64,000 nucleotides of DNA from the NCBI RefSeq assembly GCF_019704135.1, contig NZ_AP024355.1, positions 1,916,001 through 1,980,000 of the forward strand, in the 5' to 3' direction. A program made the position numbers and the translations under genes. The notes under the pieces were generated by a model that saw only the letters and a program-made list of their open reading frames with translations, ran no database searches and was not told where the DNA came from. How positions within the stretch are numbered: the stretch's first letter is position 1; each line of letters begins with the position of its first letter. This document shows positions 55,129-63,897 of the stretch, in pieces. The stretch comes from Desulfuromonas versatilis. GTDB taxonomy: Bacteria > Desulfobacterota > Desulfuromonadia > Desulfuromonadales > NIT-T3.

Positions 55129-56649
55129 TCACAAGATCGCGAGGATTTTCCAGGCCAGGTAGGCGATAACGGAGCCCAGGACCAGCAGGGCGGCTGCGGT
55201 GAGAATCATGGCGCGGTGCGTCGGCGAGAAACTCAAGGGACTCCAGCCATGCCGCCAGGGAAATTCTCCGGCGTAGCGGCGGCGCAGTTCCGAGGCGGTG
55301 ATCAGGAAGGTCAGCCAGACGGCGGCCAGGGCGAAGCCGCCCAGCACGTCGGTCAGCCAGTGGACGCCGAGATAAATGCGGCTGAACCCGATCAGCAGGG
55401 TAAGGAAACTGCCGGCCAGGACCAGTGCGAAGCGATTTTGCCAGTTGTGTACGGTGTCGATCAGCATATAGACCACCAGGCCGTAAAAAACCAGCGCGAC
55501 AAAGGCGTGGGCGCTTGGAAAGCTCGAGGAGATGACTTCCAGGGCCGGTAGGATCGGGGTAGGGCGGGGGCGCTGAAACAGGTTCTTGAGAAGGAATACC
55601 AGCAGTTCCCCACCGGCGGTGCCGGCGACCAGGATAACTGCGGAGAAATCCCGGTTATTGAGCAACAGCCAGAGCATGACCAGACCCCCGAGCATCAGTA
55701 CCACCGGGGCGCTGCCGAGAAAGGTCAGGGTGAGAAAAACAACATCCGTGGCCGGATGGCGCAGACTCTGTACCGCAAGGTAGGTCCATTGGTCCAGGCT
55801 CTGGAGGGTCTGCTGCAGGTGCAGGCCGAACACCAGCCCAACGAACAGCAGGGCGAACAATGCGCTGGTTAGAAAGCCGGCAGTCAGATAAAGGCCAGAT
55901 CCCCTGTGCAGGCTGAAGCGATCGGCCAAAAAACTCCATAGCACGGGGTGTCGCGAAATGAAACGGGCCACCAGGGGTTTGCGCAGCAGCCGGTGCCAGC
56001 CGGTCCTGACCCGGTTCCAGATTCGGGCCAGGGTATGACCGATACGGGGGGCGAGTTTGGCCCAGAACAGGCTGTTGAGGACCAGCAGGACCACCAGCGC
56101 GGCGATCAGCAGGCTGACCCGCCCGGTGAGCTGCTGCACCTTCTGCCAGCTGGTGCCGCCGGCAAAACCGAGGCCCGGGTAGGCGAATCCCCAGAGGACG
56201 CCGCTGATCAGGGCGTAGCAGAAAAACGCCAGCGGGGACATCATGGCGCTGCCGGCTACAAAGGGGATCACCCCCCGCAGCGGGCCGAAAAAACGCCCGA
56301 GAAAGACACTTTTTCCGCCGTGGGCGGCGAAAAAGAGCTCGGCCCTGCGGATCAGGCTCTGGCGTTTGGCCAGGGGCGCCAGTTTGCTCAGCCGGGGGCC
56401 GAAGCGTGCGCCGGCCCAGTAGCAGCCCAGGTCGCCGACGATCGCTCCAGCCCCCGCGGCGGCCATGACCATCTGGATATCCCCTTTGCCGTGAGCGGCG
56501 AGAAAACCGCAGAAAACGGTCAGCACCCCGCCGGGCACGAGGAGCCCGACGCCGACCAGCGATTCGAGAAAGGCGACCACCCCGATCAGCAGGTAGTAAG
56601 ACCCGCCGCTGGGCAACCAGTCGAAAAATTGCTGAAGCCAGGATTCCAT
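55129..56649 (-). CDS. DedA-PAP2 fusion membrane protein
   Basis: 506 residues from ATG 56649 (AGAGGCG upstream). The N-terminal half (1-200) is a DedA domain: FLESLVGVGLLVPGG, GDLGCYWAGARFG, FLGRFFGPLRGVIPFVAG. DedA proteins have recently been linked to undecaprenyl phosphate translocation. The C-terminal half is a PAP2 phosphatase with KNLFQRPRP, SSFPSAHAF and SRIYLGVHWLTD, so all three catalytic motifs are intact. PAP2 enzymes dephosphorylate undecaprenyl pyrophosphate or other lipid phosphates. The fusion suggests coupled phosphatase and translocase steps in lipid-carrier recycling. Confidence 0.92.
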   Translation of the reverse strand: MESWLQQFFDWLPSGGSYYLLIGVVAFLESLVGVGLLVPGGVLTVFCGFLAAHGKGDIQMVMAAAGAGAIVGDLGCYWAGARFGPRLSKLAPLAKRQSLIRRAELFFAAHGGKSVFLGRFFGPLRGVIPFVAGSAMMSPLAFFCYALISGVLWGFAYPGLGFAGGTSWQKVQQLTGRVSLLIAALVVLLVLNSLFWAKLAPRIGHTLARIWNRVRTGWHRLLRKPLVARFISRHPVLWSFLADRFSLHRGSGLYLTAGFLTSALFALLFVGLVFGLHLQQTLQSLDQWTYLAVQSLRHPATDVVFLTLTFLGSAPVVLMLGGLVMLWLLLNNRDFSAVILVAGTAGGELLVFLLKNLFQRPRPTPILPALEVISSSFPSAHAFVALVFYGLVVYMLIDTVHNWQNRFALVLAGSFLTLLIGFSRIYLGVHWLTDVLGGFALAAVWLTFLITASELRRRYAGEFPWRHGWSPLSFSPTHRAMILTAAALLVLGSVIAYLAWKILAIL

Positions 56650-56729
56650 GTCGGCGCCTCTGTCGGGGGCCGGTGGACAGGCTCCCGGAATCCCTGACAT
56701 TTTATCATTTTTTAGGGTGTTTTCGGGAA

Positions 56730-57275
56730 TCAGCCGGCAAATCGCCGGTGCCACCCGTCGAAGACTGCCACCTTTTCGGCGCCAAACCTGGCGAGGCTCT
56801 CCCGTACCCGCTCCGCCTGGCGCTCCCGGTGGCCGGCGGCAGGGTCTTTGGAGAAAAACAGGTCGGCGTAGGTGACGATCTGCTCTTCGACACTGAGCGG
56901 AAGCATATCCCGTGGCGGAACCGGAAGTTCCTGGCTGGTGATTTCCTCGGCGGTCAACCCAACCCCGATGTGCCGCTCGCAGACCAGGGCGTGGCGCGGC
57001 AGGCCCTCGGCCTCGAGCAGCTCCCGACCCTTGTAGCCGTGGGCCAGATAGGGAAGGGCGCCGTTGCAGCCAAGCTCCGGGGCCGAGGTGTAACAGATGC
57101 CGATATCGTGCAGCAGCGCCGCCTCGCGGACGAAGTCCGCATCGACCAGCTGCGGCCCGAGACGCCTGGCAATCGCTTCGGCCTTGGCGGCCACCGCCAG
57201 GCTGTGCTCAAGAAGGATGGCATGGCCCTGGCTGCCGGGCGGATAGTATTTTTCAAGCAGGGCAAGAGGATTCAT
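56730..57275 (-). CDS. HD-domain protein (probable metal-dependent phosphohydrolase)
   Basis: 181 residues. The HD signature is intact: His24 (LLEHSLAVAAKAEAIA) and His56-Asp57 (AALLHDIGI), plus His near 80 (AHGYKGRELL) and ITYAD-like VTYADLFF. This resembles small bacterial HDIG proteins of unknown substrate. There is no signal peptide. It lies 31 bp before the lipoprotein gene's end and 80 bp before the DedA-PAP2 start, all minus strand. Substrate unknown. Confidence 0.88.
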   Translation of the reverse strand: MNPLALLEKYYPPGSQGHAILLEHSLAVAAKAEAIARRLGPQLVDADFVREAALLHDIGICYTSAPELGCNGALPYLAHGYKGRELLEAEGLPRHALVCERHIGVGLTAEEITSQELPVPPRDMLPLSVEEQIVTYADLFFSKDPAAGHRERQAERVRESLARFGAEKVAVFDGWHRRFAG

Positions 57276-57306
57276 GAATGTTGGTAACCTGCGCTTCGGG
57301 GAATTG

Positions 57307-57843
57307 TTAGTCCAGGGGCAGGAACGACTGGGCCAGGGCTTCGAAAACCGGCCGGTACTTGTCGAAAGCAGCCGTGGGGGCGGATAGTTCGATAATGTAG
57401 GCGCGGCGGTTCGAAGTGATCAGGTAGACCAGGGCGGTGCGCTCGGCGTTTTGCCCCGTCACCTGCCAGGCAGGGGTATAGGTCAGAGGCACCGCGGCTT
57501 CGGACTCCAGGACGAACCCCGGGGACGCCTGCAGGTAGTTCGCCTGCAAAGCGGCGTATCCGCCACGCGCCAGGGTGGGGGGGATCGAGGTGATGGTCAC
57601 CCGGATTTGGCCCGCTTCGTCCTTCCTGGCCGGCGGGCCGAGCCGGATGGCGTAGGGGACCTGTGGATAACCCTCTGCGGCGACCCGGGTTCTCGTCCAT
57701 TTCCTCGGGTGTTCAAGGGCGAACTCCAGGTTGGCATCGTAGTAATAGGTTTCCTGGATGCGCTTATCCCCTCCGGTGATTTGCCCCGGTCCGGAGCAGC
57801 AGCTCAGGGCAAGGACTATCCCCGCCGCCGCAATCAGCCGCAT
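57307..57843 (-). CDS. Small lipoprotein, unknown function
   Basis: 178 residues from ATG 57843. The start is chosen because it gives MRLIAAAGIVLALSCCSG, a signal peptide with a lipobox (LSC, Cys15); the longer frame has none. The mature part resembles PsbP-like or DUF1795-type proteins with a beta-rich body (LEFALEHPRKWTRTRV, AWQVTGQNAERTALVYLI) and a C-terminal helix (RPVFEALAQSF). No enzyme motif is seen. It lies 31 bp before the HD gene. Confidence 0.7.
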   Translation of the reverse strand: MRLIAAAGIVLALSCCSGPGQITGGDKRIQETYYYDANLEFALEHPRKWTRTRVAAEGYPQVPYAIRLGPPARKDEAGQIRVTITSIPPTLARGGYAALQANYLQASPGFVLESEAAVPLTYTPAWQVTGQNAERTALVYLITSNRRAYIIELSAPTAAFDKYRPVFEALAQSFLPLD

Positions 57844-58051
57844 GGCGATCCGGGGCAGGCGGTACCCGCAGAAGGCAGGGATGGAAAATTCGGGTTTGGC
57901 GAAGCGGGCCACAAAAACCTCGTCCGACGATGGGGGCAATAGGTAAACATTATTTGATGGATAGAGCGATTTGATAATTCGATTTGCTATAGATTCCCGA
58001 CTACTTTACTATCCACTACTCAACAATACCACCCGTCACTCAGGAGGAAAA

Positions 58052-59065
58052 ATGAAAAAAATTGCAGCCCTGGTCGCCTTGCTGCTGGCCCCGGTTCTGG
58101 CCACCGCGGCCCAACCGGCCGAGCGCAGCGGTGTGATCACCATGGAGTTCGACCTGAGCGCCCACGCCCAGGGCGAGGAGGCCCGCCTGTGGATTCCCTA
58201 TCCGGTTTCCGATGCCAACCAGCAGATTTCCGGGGTAAAGGTTTCGGGCGACTACGCCGATGCCGCGGTCTATACCGACCGGGTATTCCAGACCGCGATG
58301 CTTTCGGCCAGTTGGCCGGCCGAGGCCAAAAGCCGCAAACTGACCTTTACCTTTGCCGTTGATCGCCAGGAGGTGCAGCGGCGCGAGTTTCCCACCCGCG
58401 AGGCGGCCTGGGATCCGGCCGATTACGCCCTGTACCTGGCCCCCACCAGCCTGGGGCCCGTCGACGGGCAGGTCAAGAGGCTTGCCGACCACATCACCGC
58501 AGAGCAGAAAACCGTGCTCGGCAAGGCCCGGGCGATCTACGACTGGATCTGCGAAAACATGTACCGCGATCCCGATACCAAGGGGTGCGGGGCTGGGGAT
58601 GTCTGCACCCTGCTGGAGAAGCCCGGCGGCAAGTGCGCCGATATCCATTCGGTCTTCGTTTCCCTGGCCCGGGCCGCCGGGGTTCCCTCGCGGGAGATCT
58701 TCGGCATCCGCCAGGCCAAGGAAAGCGAAAAGGATATCAGCACCTGGCAGCACTGCTGGGCCGAGTTCTACCTGCCCGGTTACGGCTGGGTCCCGGTGGA
58801 TCCTGGGGATGTGCGCAAGGCGATGCTTACCGAGAAACTTGAACTTTCCGATCCCAAGACTGCAGAACACCGTAAGTATTTCTGGGGCGGAATCGACGCC
58901 TACCGGGTCAGCCTCGGCCAGGGGCGCGACCTGGTTCTCAGCCCCCCCCAGAGCGGCGAGGCGGTCAATTACCTGATGTACCCCTACGCCCAGATCGGCG
59001 GCAAGACCCTCGACTGGCTCGACCCGGCCAGTTTCAAGTACACGATCACCTACCAGGCAAAGTAA
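58052..59065 (+). CDS. Secreted transglutaminase-like protein
   Basis: 337 residues. Signal peptide about 1-20 (LLLAPVLATAA). The catalytic triad of the transglutaminase/protease-like fold is complete: Cys195 in GGKCADIHSVFVSLARAAGVP (shown in part), His234 in TWQHCWAEFYLPGYGW, and Asp250 in VPVDPGD. The N-terminal part (25-140) is a beta domain. GGAGGAAAA precedes the ATG. Bacterial members are often peptidases acting on cell wall or surface proteins. A strong terminator follows. The divergent lipoprotein gene may share control. Confidence 0.9.
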   Translation: MKKIAALVALLLAPVLATAAQPAERSGVITMEFDLSAHAQGEEARLWIPYPVSDANQQISGVKVSGDYADAAVYTDRVFQTAMLSASWPAEAKSRKLTFTFAVDRQEVQRREFPTREAAWDPADYALYLAPTSLGPVDGQVKRLADHITAEQKTVLGKARAIYDWICENMYRDPDTKGCGAGDVCTLLEKPGGKCADIHSVFVSLARAAGVPSREIFGIRQAKESEKDISTWQHCWAEFYLPGYGWVPVDPGDVRKAMLTEKLELSDPKTAEHRKYFWGGIDAYRVSLGQGRDLVLSPPQSGEAVNYLMYPYAQIGGKTLDWLDPASFKYTITYQAK

Positions 59066-59072
59066 GTGGAGT

Positions 59073-59107
59073 GCGGGGCGGCTGTAACAGCCGCCCCGCG
59101 TTTCTTC
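59073..59107 (+). terminator. Terminator after the transglutaminase-like gene
   Basis: 12-bp stem GCGGGGCGGCTG / CAGCCGCCCCGC with a 3-nt loop, followed by GTTTCTTC. Confidence 0.85.
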
Positions 59108-59312
59108 AGGGCCCTCGACTTGCTGGCTGCAGTTCCAAACCACCCGGGCAAAGAACAGCCCTGAGCGCCATCCTCCCAATTCCCCGCCACAGCCCCATTT
59201 TCCAGACTCCCGCGCGAAATTTCCTTTAGCCAGGGATCTGCCCCCGCTCGGGGCGGATGCCGACTGCTGCGCTATGCCCACAGCCGGCATCTTTGCCATC
59301 TTGCCGGGCAGG

Positions 59313-60500
59313 TTAGTTCTCGGCAGCCTTGGGGGCGGTCTTCAGAAAAAGAACGGCCAAGGGCCAGATAGTTGCCGCGAAGGCCAGGGCCAGGACGAGG
59401 AAGGTCGGCTGCAAGCCCCGGGTGTCGGCGAAGTGCCCCACCAGGGGGCCGGTGGCGACGAACAGCAGGCGGAAGCTCAGTGATTTCAGCGACAGGATGC
59501 TGGCCCGGTTGGCGCGACGGCTGGCGGTCTGGAGGTGCTGGCGCAGGATCGGACCCTGCATGCCGCGCATGGCGGTCAGCAGGTAGTAGAACAGAAAACT
59601 CCAGATTCCCGCCGACAACCCCAGCCCCAGGTACCCGGCCAGGATCAGCACCAGAAACAGCGCGGTCATCCCCCGGTCGCCCAGGGCAAACCGGAAGCGG
59701 TGGCTGAGCACCGAGAACAGGGCGACGGTCAGGTTGGCGCCGGCCCAGACCGGACCAAACCAGGAGAGCGGTACGCCGGCCTGCTGCATGTAGGGCTGGA
59801 TGAGCCAGACCGGGAAAAACGAAGAGATGCCGAGCACCGTCCCGAGCAGCACCGTCCAGCGCAGATGGCGGTTTTCGATGAAAACCAGGCGGCAGGTGCC
59901 GAGGGCCTCGCGAAGGTGCGAAGCGGGGGCCGCTTCGGTGTCCGCCGGGGCTTCGGCGAGGCTGCGGCAGATCAGCAGCGCCAGCACCCAGACGGCGATC
60001 TGGATGAAAAACGGCAGCAGCGGAGCGCTCGCGTAAAGCAGGCCGGCAAACAGGGCACCCGCCGCTTCCCCGGTCTGGGCAAAGCCGGTCATGCGTCCGT
60101 CGAAACGGGCATATTCCTCCTCGCGATTTTCCGTTCGCAGACTTTCGAACAGCAGGGCGCTGTCCGATCCGCTGATGAAGGCGTAGCTCACGCCCAGTAG
60201 GCACTCGGCAATCAGGACCCCGGAAAAGGAATCGGCCACCGTGTAAAACGTCCATCCGGCGATCCCGAACAGCGAAGCCAGGTTCAGGGAGAAACGGTAG
60301 CCAAGGCGGTCGCTGAGGTATCCCGAGGGATACTCCATGAGCAATGTCGCGACCGAGAACAGACCCTGGAGTACCAGGATCTGGGTAAGCGAAAGGCCGA
60401 TGTGATCCTTCCAGAACAGGGTGATGATGGCCATGGGGAATAGGGCCATCTTCAGGAAGGAGAAGGCGTAGAGCTTGGGAATGTTGGAGGTGATGCTCAA
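59313..60500 (-). CDS. MFS transporter
   Basis: 395 residues, twelve membrane segments expected. The MFS signature region GYLSDRLGYRFSLNLASLFG is present between segments 2 and 3, and DGRMTGFAQTGEAAGALFAG is an inner segment. Substrate unknown. The start TTG at 60500 is the only start codon in frame before an upstream stop and has no ribosome site; heptanucleotide repeats begin directly before it. The N-terminus NIPKLYAFSFLKMALF looks authentic for this family. Confidence 0.85.
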   Translation of the reverse strand: MSITSNIPKLYAFSFLKMALFPMAIITLFWKDHIGLSLTQILVLQGLFSVATLLMEYPSGYLSDRLGYRFSLNLASLFGIAGWTFYTVADSFSGVLIAECLLGVSYAFISGSDSALLFESLRTENREEEYARFDGRMTGFAQTGEAAGALFAGLLYASAPLLPFFIQIAVWVLALLICRSLAEAPADTEAAPASHLREALGTCRLVFIENRHLRWTVLLGTVLGISSFFPVWLIQPYMQQAGVPLSWFGPVWAGANLTVALFSVLSHRFRFALGDRGMTALFLVLILAGYLGLGLSAGIWSFLFYYLLTAMRGMQGPILRQHLQTASRRANRASILSLKSLSFRLLFVATGPLVGHFADTRGLQPTFLVLALAFAATIWPLAVLFLKTAPKAAEN

Positions 60501-60586
60501 GGTCTCAGGAGTCAGGGGGCAGGTCTCAGGAATAAGGACTCAGGGAAAAAATCTGAAACCTGATTCCTGAAACCTGCATCCTGTGC
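60501..60586. repeat. Two degenerate heptanucleotide arrays in opposite orientation
   Basis: 60501-60542: six units of the type GGNNTCA. 60559-60586: four units of the type CCTGANN, which is the reverse complement of the first type shifted in phase. CAGG-rich halves 60520-60537 and 60559-60576 pair at 16 of 18 positions, so the region can form a hairpin. The arrays fill the whole gap between the MFS start codon and the ferredoxin stop codon. Confidence 0.7.
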
Positions 60587-60802
60587 TTATTCCTGCCAAT
60601 GAATGCAGGCCACCGGGCAGTTGTCCATGGCCTCTTCGATCTTGGCTTCGGGAGCGCCGGTGGGGTTGTAGACTACCGACTTGTGGCCATGGTCGTGGCC
60701 GTGGCCTTCTTCGCCTTCCATTTTGAAGACTTCCGGGCAGATCTGCGTGCAGACTTCGCAGCCGATGCAGGCGTCCTGGTCGACGACGGGGATGCGGGGC
60801 AT
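60587..60802 (-). CDS. Ferredoxin with a His-rich insertion
   Basis: 71 residues from ATG 60802 (AAGGAGG 7 bp upstream). Cys12, Cys15, Cys18 and Cys22 form CxxCxxCxxxCP, and a last NCP (Cys62) with Cys66 closes the protein, as in single-cluster ferredoxins such as Desulfovibrio ferredoxin II. Residues 33-40 read GHGHDHGH, four alternating histidines in the loop between the halves, absent from usual ferredoxins. It carries electrons in the cytoplasm; the His loop could bind a second metal. It stands alone, divergent from the histidine kinase gene. Confidence 0.85.
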   Translation of the reverse strand: MPRIPVVDQDACIGCEVCTQICPEVFKMEGEEGHGHDHGHKSVVYNPTGAPEAKIEEAMDNCPVACIHWQE

Positions 60803-61012
60803 GGTGGTCCTCCTTGTGCTGGGGTGATTCCCAGCCCGACATGCTAGCAGGTTGGTCGGAGCTTTTCCAGCATGGAATGCCGCTTGCATCCGGAAACGGT
60901 TGACAGGATTGGCATTCCCGGTATTTACGAGTTTTCGTGAGGCCCGCGGATATGCTATGGTTGCCTGTTTTCGGGCCGCTTAACAGCCCGTCATCCGCCG
61001 CAGGAGGGGCCG

Positions 61013-62539
61013 GTGCCCAAAACCATCGGACTTCGCACGGAAATCCTGGTGAATATTGCGCTGCTGCTCGGCGCAGCCCTGTTGTTCGCCGGATTTCTGC
61101 TGCTCAAATTGGCCGAGCGCGAACTGGTTTCGCAGCAGATCCTTCATTCCGGGAACCTGCTCCAGGTACTCGCCGGAGCCCTCGACGATGGCTCCGGGGA
61201 CCGGGGATTGACTTCCAGGGTGCTGCCGGAGCGGCTCAAGGGGCTGCTGGGCCATCTGCCTGCCGGTTCGGCGCCCGAGGGGTGGGAGCTGGTCGGTTCC
61301 GACCTGGGCGCCCTGGCGGCGGTCGCCCCCGAAGCGATATCGCTGGCCAAAAGCTCGGACCTCGACCGGGTACGCCTCTCCGGGGAGCCTTCGATCCGCG
61401 TCCAATACCCCTCCGCCTGGTTTCAGGCAGGCCCTGCCGAGCCCGGTTTCGTTCTGATTACCGTGCCGCTGCTGCGGGGGGGCGAATTCCAGGGGGCGCT
61501 GCGGGCCAAATTTTCCCTTGAACCGGTGCGTGATCGGCTGGCAGCGGCCCGCGGACTGGTGCTGGTCTACGTCGCCTTGTACGGGGCGGTGCTGGTGCTG
61601 TTCGGCATCTACCTGCTGGGGCGCAACGTGGTGCGCCCGGTGCGGCGCCTGATGGAGATGACCCGGGTGGTGGCCGCGGGCGATCTGGAACAGTCCCTGC
61701 CGGTAGAAGGGCCCCGCGAAATCGCCGAGTTGGCCGGCAGCTTCAACGCCATGGTGGCCGCCCTCAAGGCCAGTCGCAGCGAGACCGAAGCCCATATCGA
61801 GTCGCTGCGCCAGGCCAACGAGGATCTGCGGCGCACCCGCGCCGAGCTGGTCCGTTCGGAAAAGCTTGCCTCCGTCGGACATCTGGCCGCCGGCATGGCC
61901 CACGAAATCGGCAACCCCCTGGGGGCGGTGGTCGGCTACCTGGAATTTCTCAAAACCGAGCTGCCGCCGGGCGAACAGCGTGAAATCGTCGAACGTTCCC
62001 TGGCCGAATCCGGGCGTATCGACCGCCTGGTCAAGGACCTGCTGGATTACGCCGCCCCCGGGCCGGGCGAGGCGACCCTGGTCGACCCCGCGGAGATCCT
62101 GGCCGAAGCGTTGGACATGTTGACCCACCAGGGGGCCTTCAAGCACCAGCGGATTGGGAACCATCTGCCCGCCACCCTGGTCCCCGTGCGGGCGGCGCGG
62201 CACAAGCTGCTGCAGGTTTTTGTCAACCTGCTGCTCAACGCCAAGGACGCCTGCGGAGACGGCGGGACCATCCGCGTTTCCGCGCAGCAGGAGGGCTCCT
62301 GGGCCAAACTCGAGGTGGCCGACGACGGCTGCGGAATGGGGCCCGAAGTCCTTCGCAACGTCTTCGATCCCTTTTTTACTACCAAGGCGCCCGGAAAGGG
62401 GCGCGGCCTCGGGCTGTCGGTGTGCCACCGGGTTATCGAAGAGGCCGGGGGCCGAATCGAGGTGAACTCCAAGCCCGGGGAGGGGAGTGTGTTCACGGTA
62501 TTTTTGAAGACCGAGGAGGCCGATGGCCATGAACGGTGA
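61013..62539 (+). CDS. Membrane sensor histidine kinase
   Basis: 508 residues from a GTG start with AGGAGG 5 bp upstream. One TM (~12-32), a periplasmic sensor region (~33-180), a second TM (~183-203), HAMP (to ~255), a coiled coil, and a HisKA domain with the phospho-His in AAGMAHEIGNPLGAVVGYLE. The ATPase domain has VNLLLNAKDAC, DDGCGM, FDPFFTTK and GRGLGLSV. It should phosphorylate the overlapping NtrC-type regulator. The stimulus is unknown. Confidence 0.95.
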   Translation: MPKTIGLRTEILVNIALLLGAALLFAGFLLLKLAERELVSQQILHSGNLLQVLAGALDDGSGDRGLTSRVLPERLKGLLGHLPAGSAPEGWELVGSDLGALAAVAPEAISLAKSSDLDRVRLSGEPSIRVQYPSAWFQAGPAEPGFVLITVPLLRGGEFQGALRAKFSLEPVRDRLAAARGLVLVYVALYGAVLVLFGIYLLGRNVVRPVRRLMEMTRVVAAGDLEQSLPVEGPREIAELAGSFNAMVAALKASRSETEAHIESLRQANEDLRRTRAELVRSEKLASVGHLAAGMAHEIGNPLGAVVGYLEFLKTELPPGEQREIVERSLAESGRIDRLVKDLLDYAAPGPGEATLVDPAEILAEALDMLTHQGAFKHQRIGNHLPATLVPVRAARHKLLQVFVNLLLNAKDACGDGGTIRVSAQQEGSWAKLEVADDGCGMGPEVLRNVFDPFFTTKAPGKGRGLGLSVCHRVIEEAGGRIEVNSKPGEGSVFTVFLKTEEADGHER

Positions 62540-63884
62540 CTCGCGCAGAATCCTGGTGGTGGACGATGAAGCTTCGATGCGCCACATGCTCACCCTGGTG
62601 CTCGGCAAGCAGGGCTACCTCGTGGTCGAAGCCGGGTCGGGTGCCGCCGCCCTCAGGCAACTGGGGAGCGAGTCCTTTGACCTGGTGCTCTGCGACATCC
62701 GCATGCCGGAGATGGACGGGTTGGCCTTCCTGGCCGAGATCGAAACCCGAAAGATCCCCGCCACGGTGATCATGATGAGCGCCTACGGCAGCATGGACAC
62801 GGCCATCGAGTGCATGAAGAAAGGGGCCTACGATTACATCTCCAAGCCCTTCAAGCCCGACGAGATCGTCCTGACCCTGAAAAAAGCCGAAGAGCGGCTC
62901 AAGCTGCGCCGGGAAAACCAGCAGCTTAAAGAGAAGCTGGCCGACTCGGCCGGCGGCGCCAAAATGGTATTCAAAAGCCAGGCGATGCAGGGGGTGCTCG
63001 AGACGGTGCGGCAGGTGGCCGATTCCTCCTCGCCGGTCCTCATCACCGGGGAGACCGGCACCGGCAAGGAGCTGGTAGCCCGCGCCCTGCACGCCGAGGG
63101 GGCCAGGCGCGAGCAACCGTTCATCGCCGTCAACTGCAGCGCTATATCGGCGGGCTTGATGGAGAGCGAATTGTTCGGTCACCTGCGGGGGGCATTCACG
63201 GGCGCCGACCGGCCCCGGGAAGGGCTGTTCGGGGCTGCCGACGGGGGGACGCTGTTTCTCGACGAGATCGGCGAGATGCCCCTCGGTCTGCAGCCGAAGC
63301 TGCTGCGGGTACTGCAGGAGGGGGAGGTGCGGCGCATCGGCGAGACCAAATCGCGCAAGGTCGACGTGCGGGTCCTGGCAGCCACCGCCCGCGATCTCAA
63401 GGAGGAGGTCGCCGGCAACCGTTTCCGCGACGATTTCTACTATCGGCTCGCCGTGGTCGAGATCCACATCCCGCCCCTGCGCGAACGCAAGGAGGATATC
63501 CCCCTGCTGGCCCGGCACTTTGTCCAGAGGATCGCCCGCCGGGAAGGGCGCAGCGTGCCCGAGCTGGGAAAAGACGCCCTCGAGGCCCTGCAGGGTTACG
63601 ACTGGCCGGGAAACGTGCGGGAACTGGAGAACCTGATCGAGAAGACCATGATCTTCTGCCGCGGCGAGGTGATCGATCTGGGCAGGCTCCCCTGGGAGGT
63701 GCGCCGCAAAAACCGCAGCGGCTCCGAGGAGTATTCGCTCAAGAAGGCCATCGAGCGCATCGAGCGCGAGTATATCCGCAAGGCTCTCGCCGCCACCTCC
63801 GGAAACCGGACCCAGGCTGCGCAGATGCTGGAGATCAGCCTGCGCTCGCTGCAGTATAAATTGAAGGATTTCGGGCTGGATTGA
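62523..63884 (+). CDS. NtrC-family sigma-54 response regulator
   Basis: 453 residues. Receiver domain (Asp15/Asp16, phospho-Asp58 in [13 protein letters not shown], Lys108) followed by the AAA+ domain with Walker [15 protein letters not shown] (the sigma-54 contact) and Walker B FLDEIGEM, and a Fis-type helix-turn-helix ([20 protein letters not shown]). It activates sigma-54 promoters when phosphorylated. The start overlaps the kinase gene by 17 bp, with GAGGAGG 5 bp before the ATG, so the pair is one system. Its targets are not in the window as far as I can tell. Confidence 0.96.
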   Translation: MAMNGDSRRILVVDDEASMRHMLTLVLGKQGYLVVEAGSGAAALRQLGSESFDLVLCDIRMPEMDGLAFLAEIETRKIPATVIMMSAYGSMDTAIECMKKGAYDYISKPFKPDEIVLTLKKAEERLKLRRENQQLKEKLADSAGGAKMVFKSQAMQGVLETVRQVADSSSPVLITGETGTGKELVARALHAEGARREQPFIAVNCSAISAGLMESELFGHLRGAFTGADRPREGLFGAADGGTLFLDEIGEMPLGLQPKLLRVLQEGEVRRIGETKSRKVDVRVLAATARDLKEEVAGNRFRDDFYYRLAVVEIHIPPLRERKEDIPLLARHFVQRIARREGRSVPELGKDALEALQGYDWPGNVRELENLIEKTMIFCRGEVIDLGRLPWEVRRKNRSGSEEYSLKKAIERIEREYIRKALAATSGNRTQAAQMLEISLRSLQYKLKDFGLD

Positions 63885-63897
63885 GGTCGGTCGGCAA

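Noticed and set aside
60501-60586. CRISPR-like repeat array
   Set aside because: Units are 7 bp, contiguous and degenerate, with no spacers.
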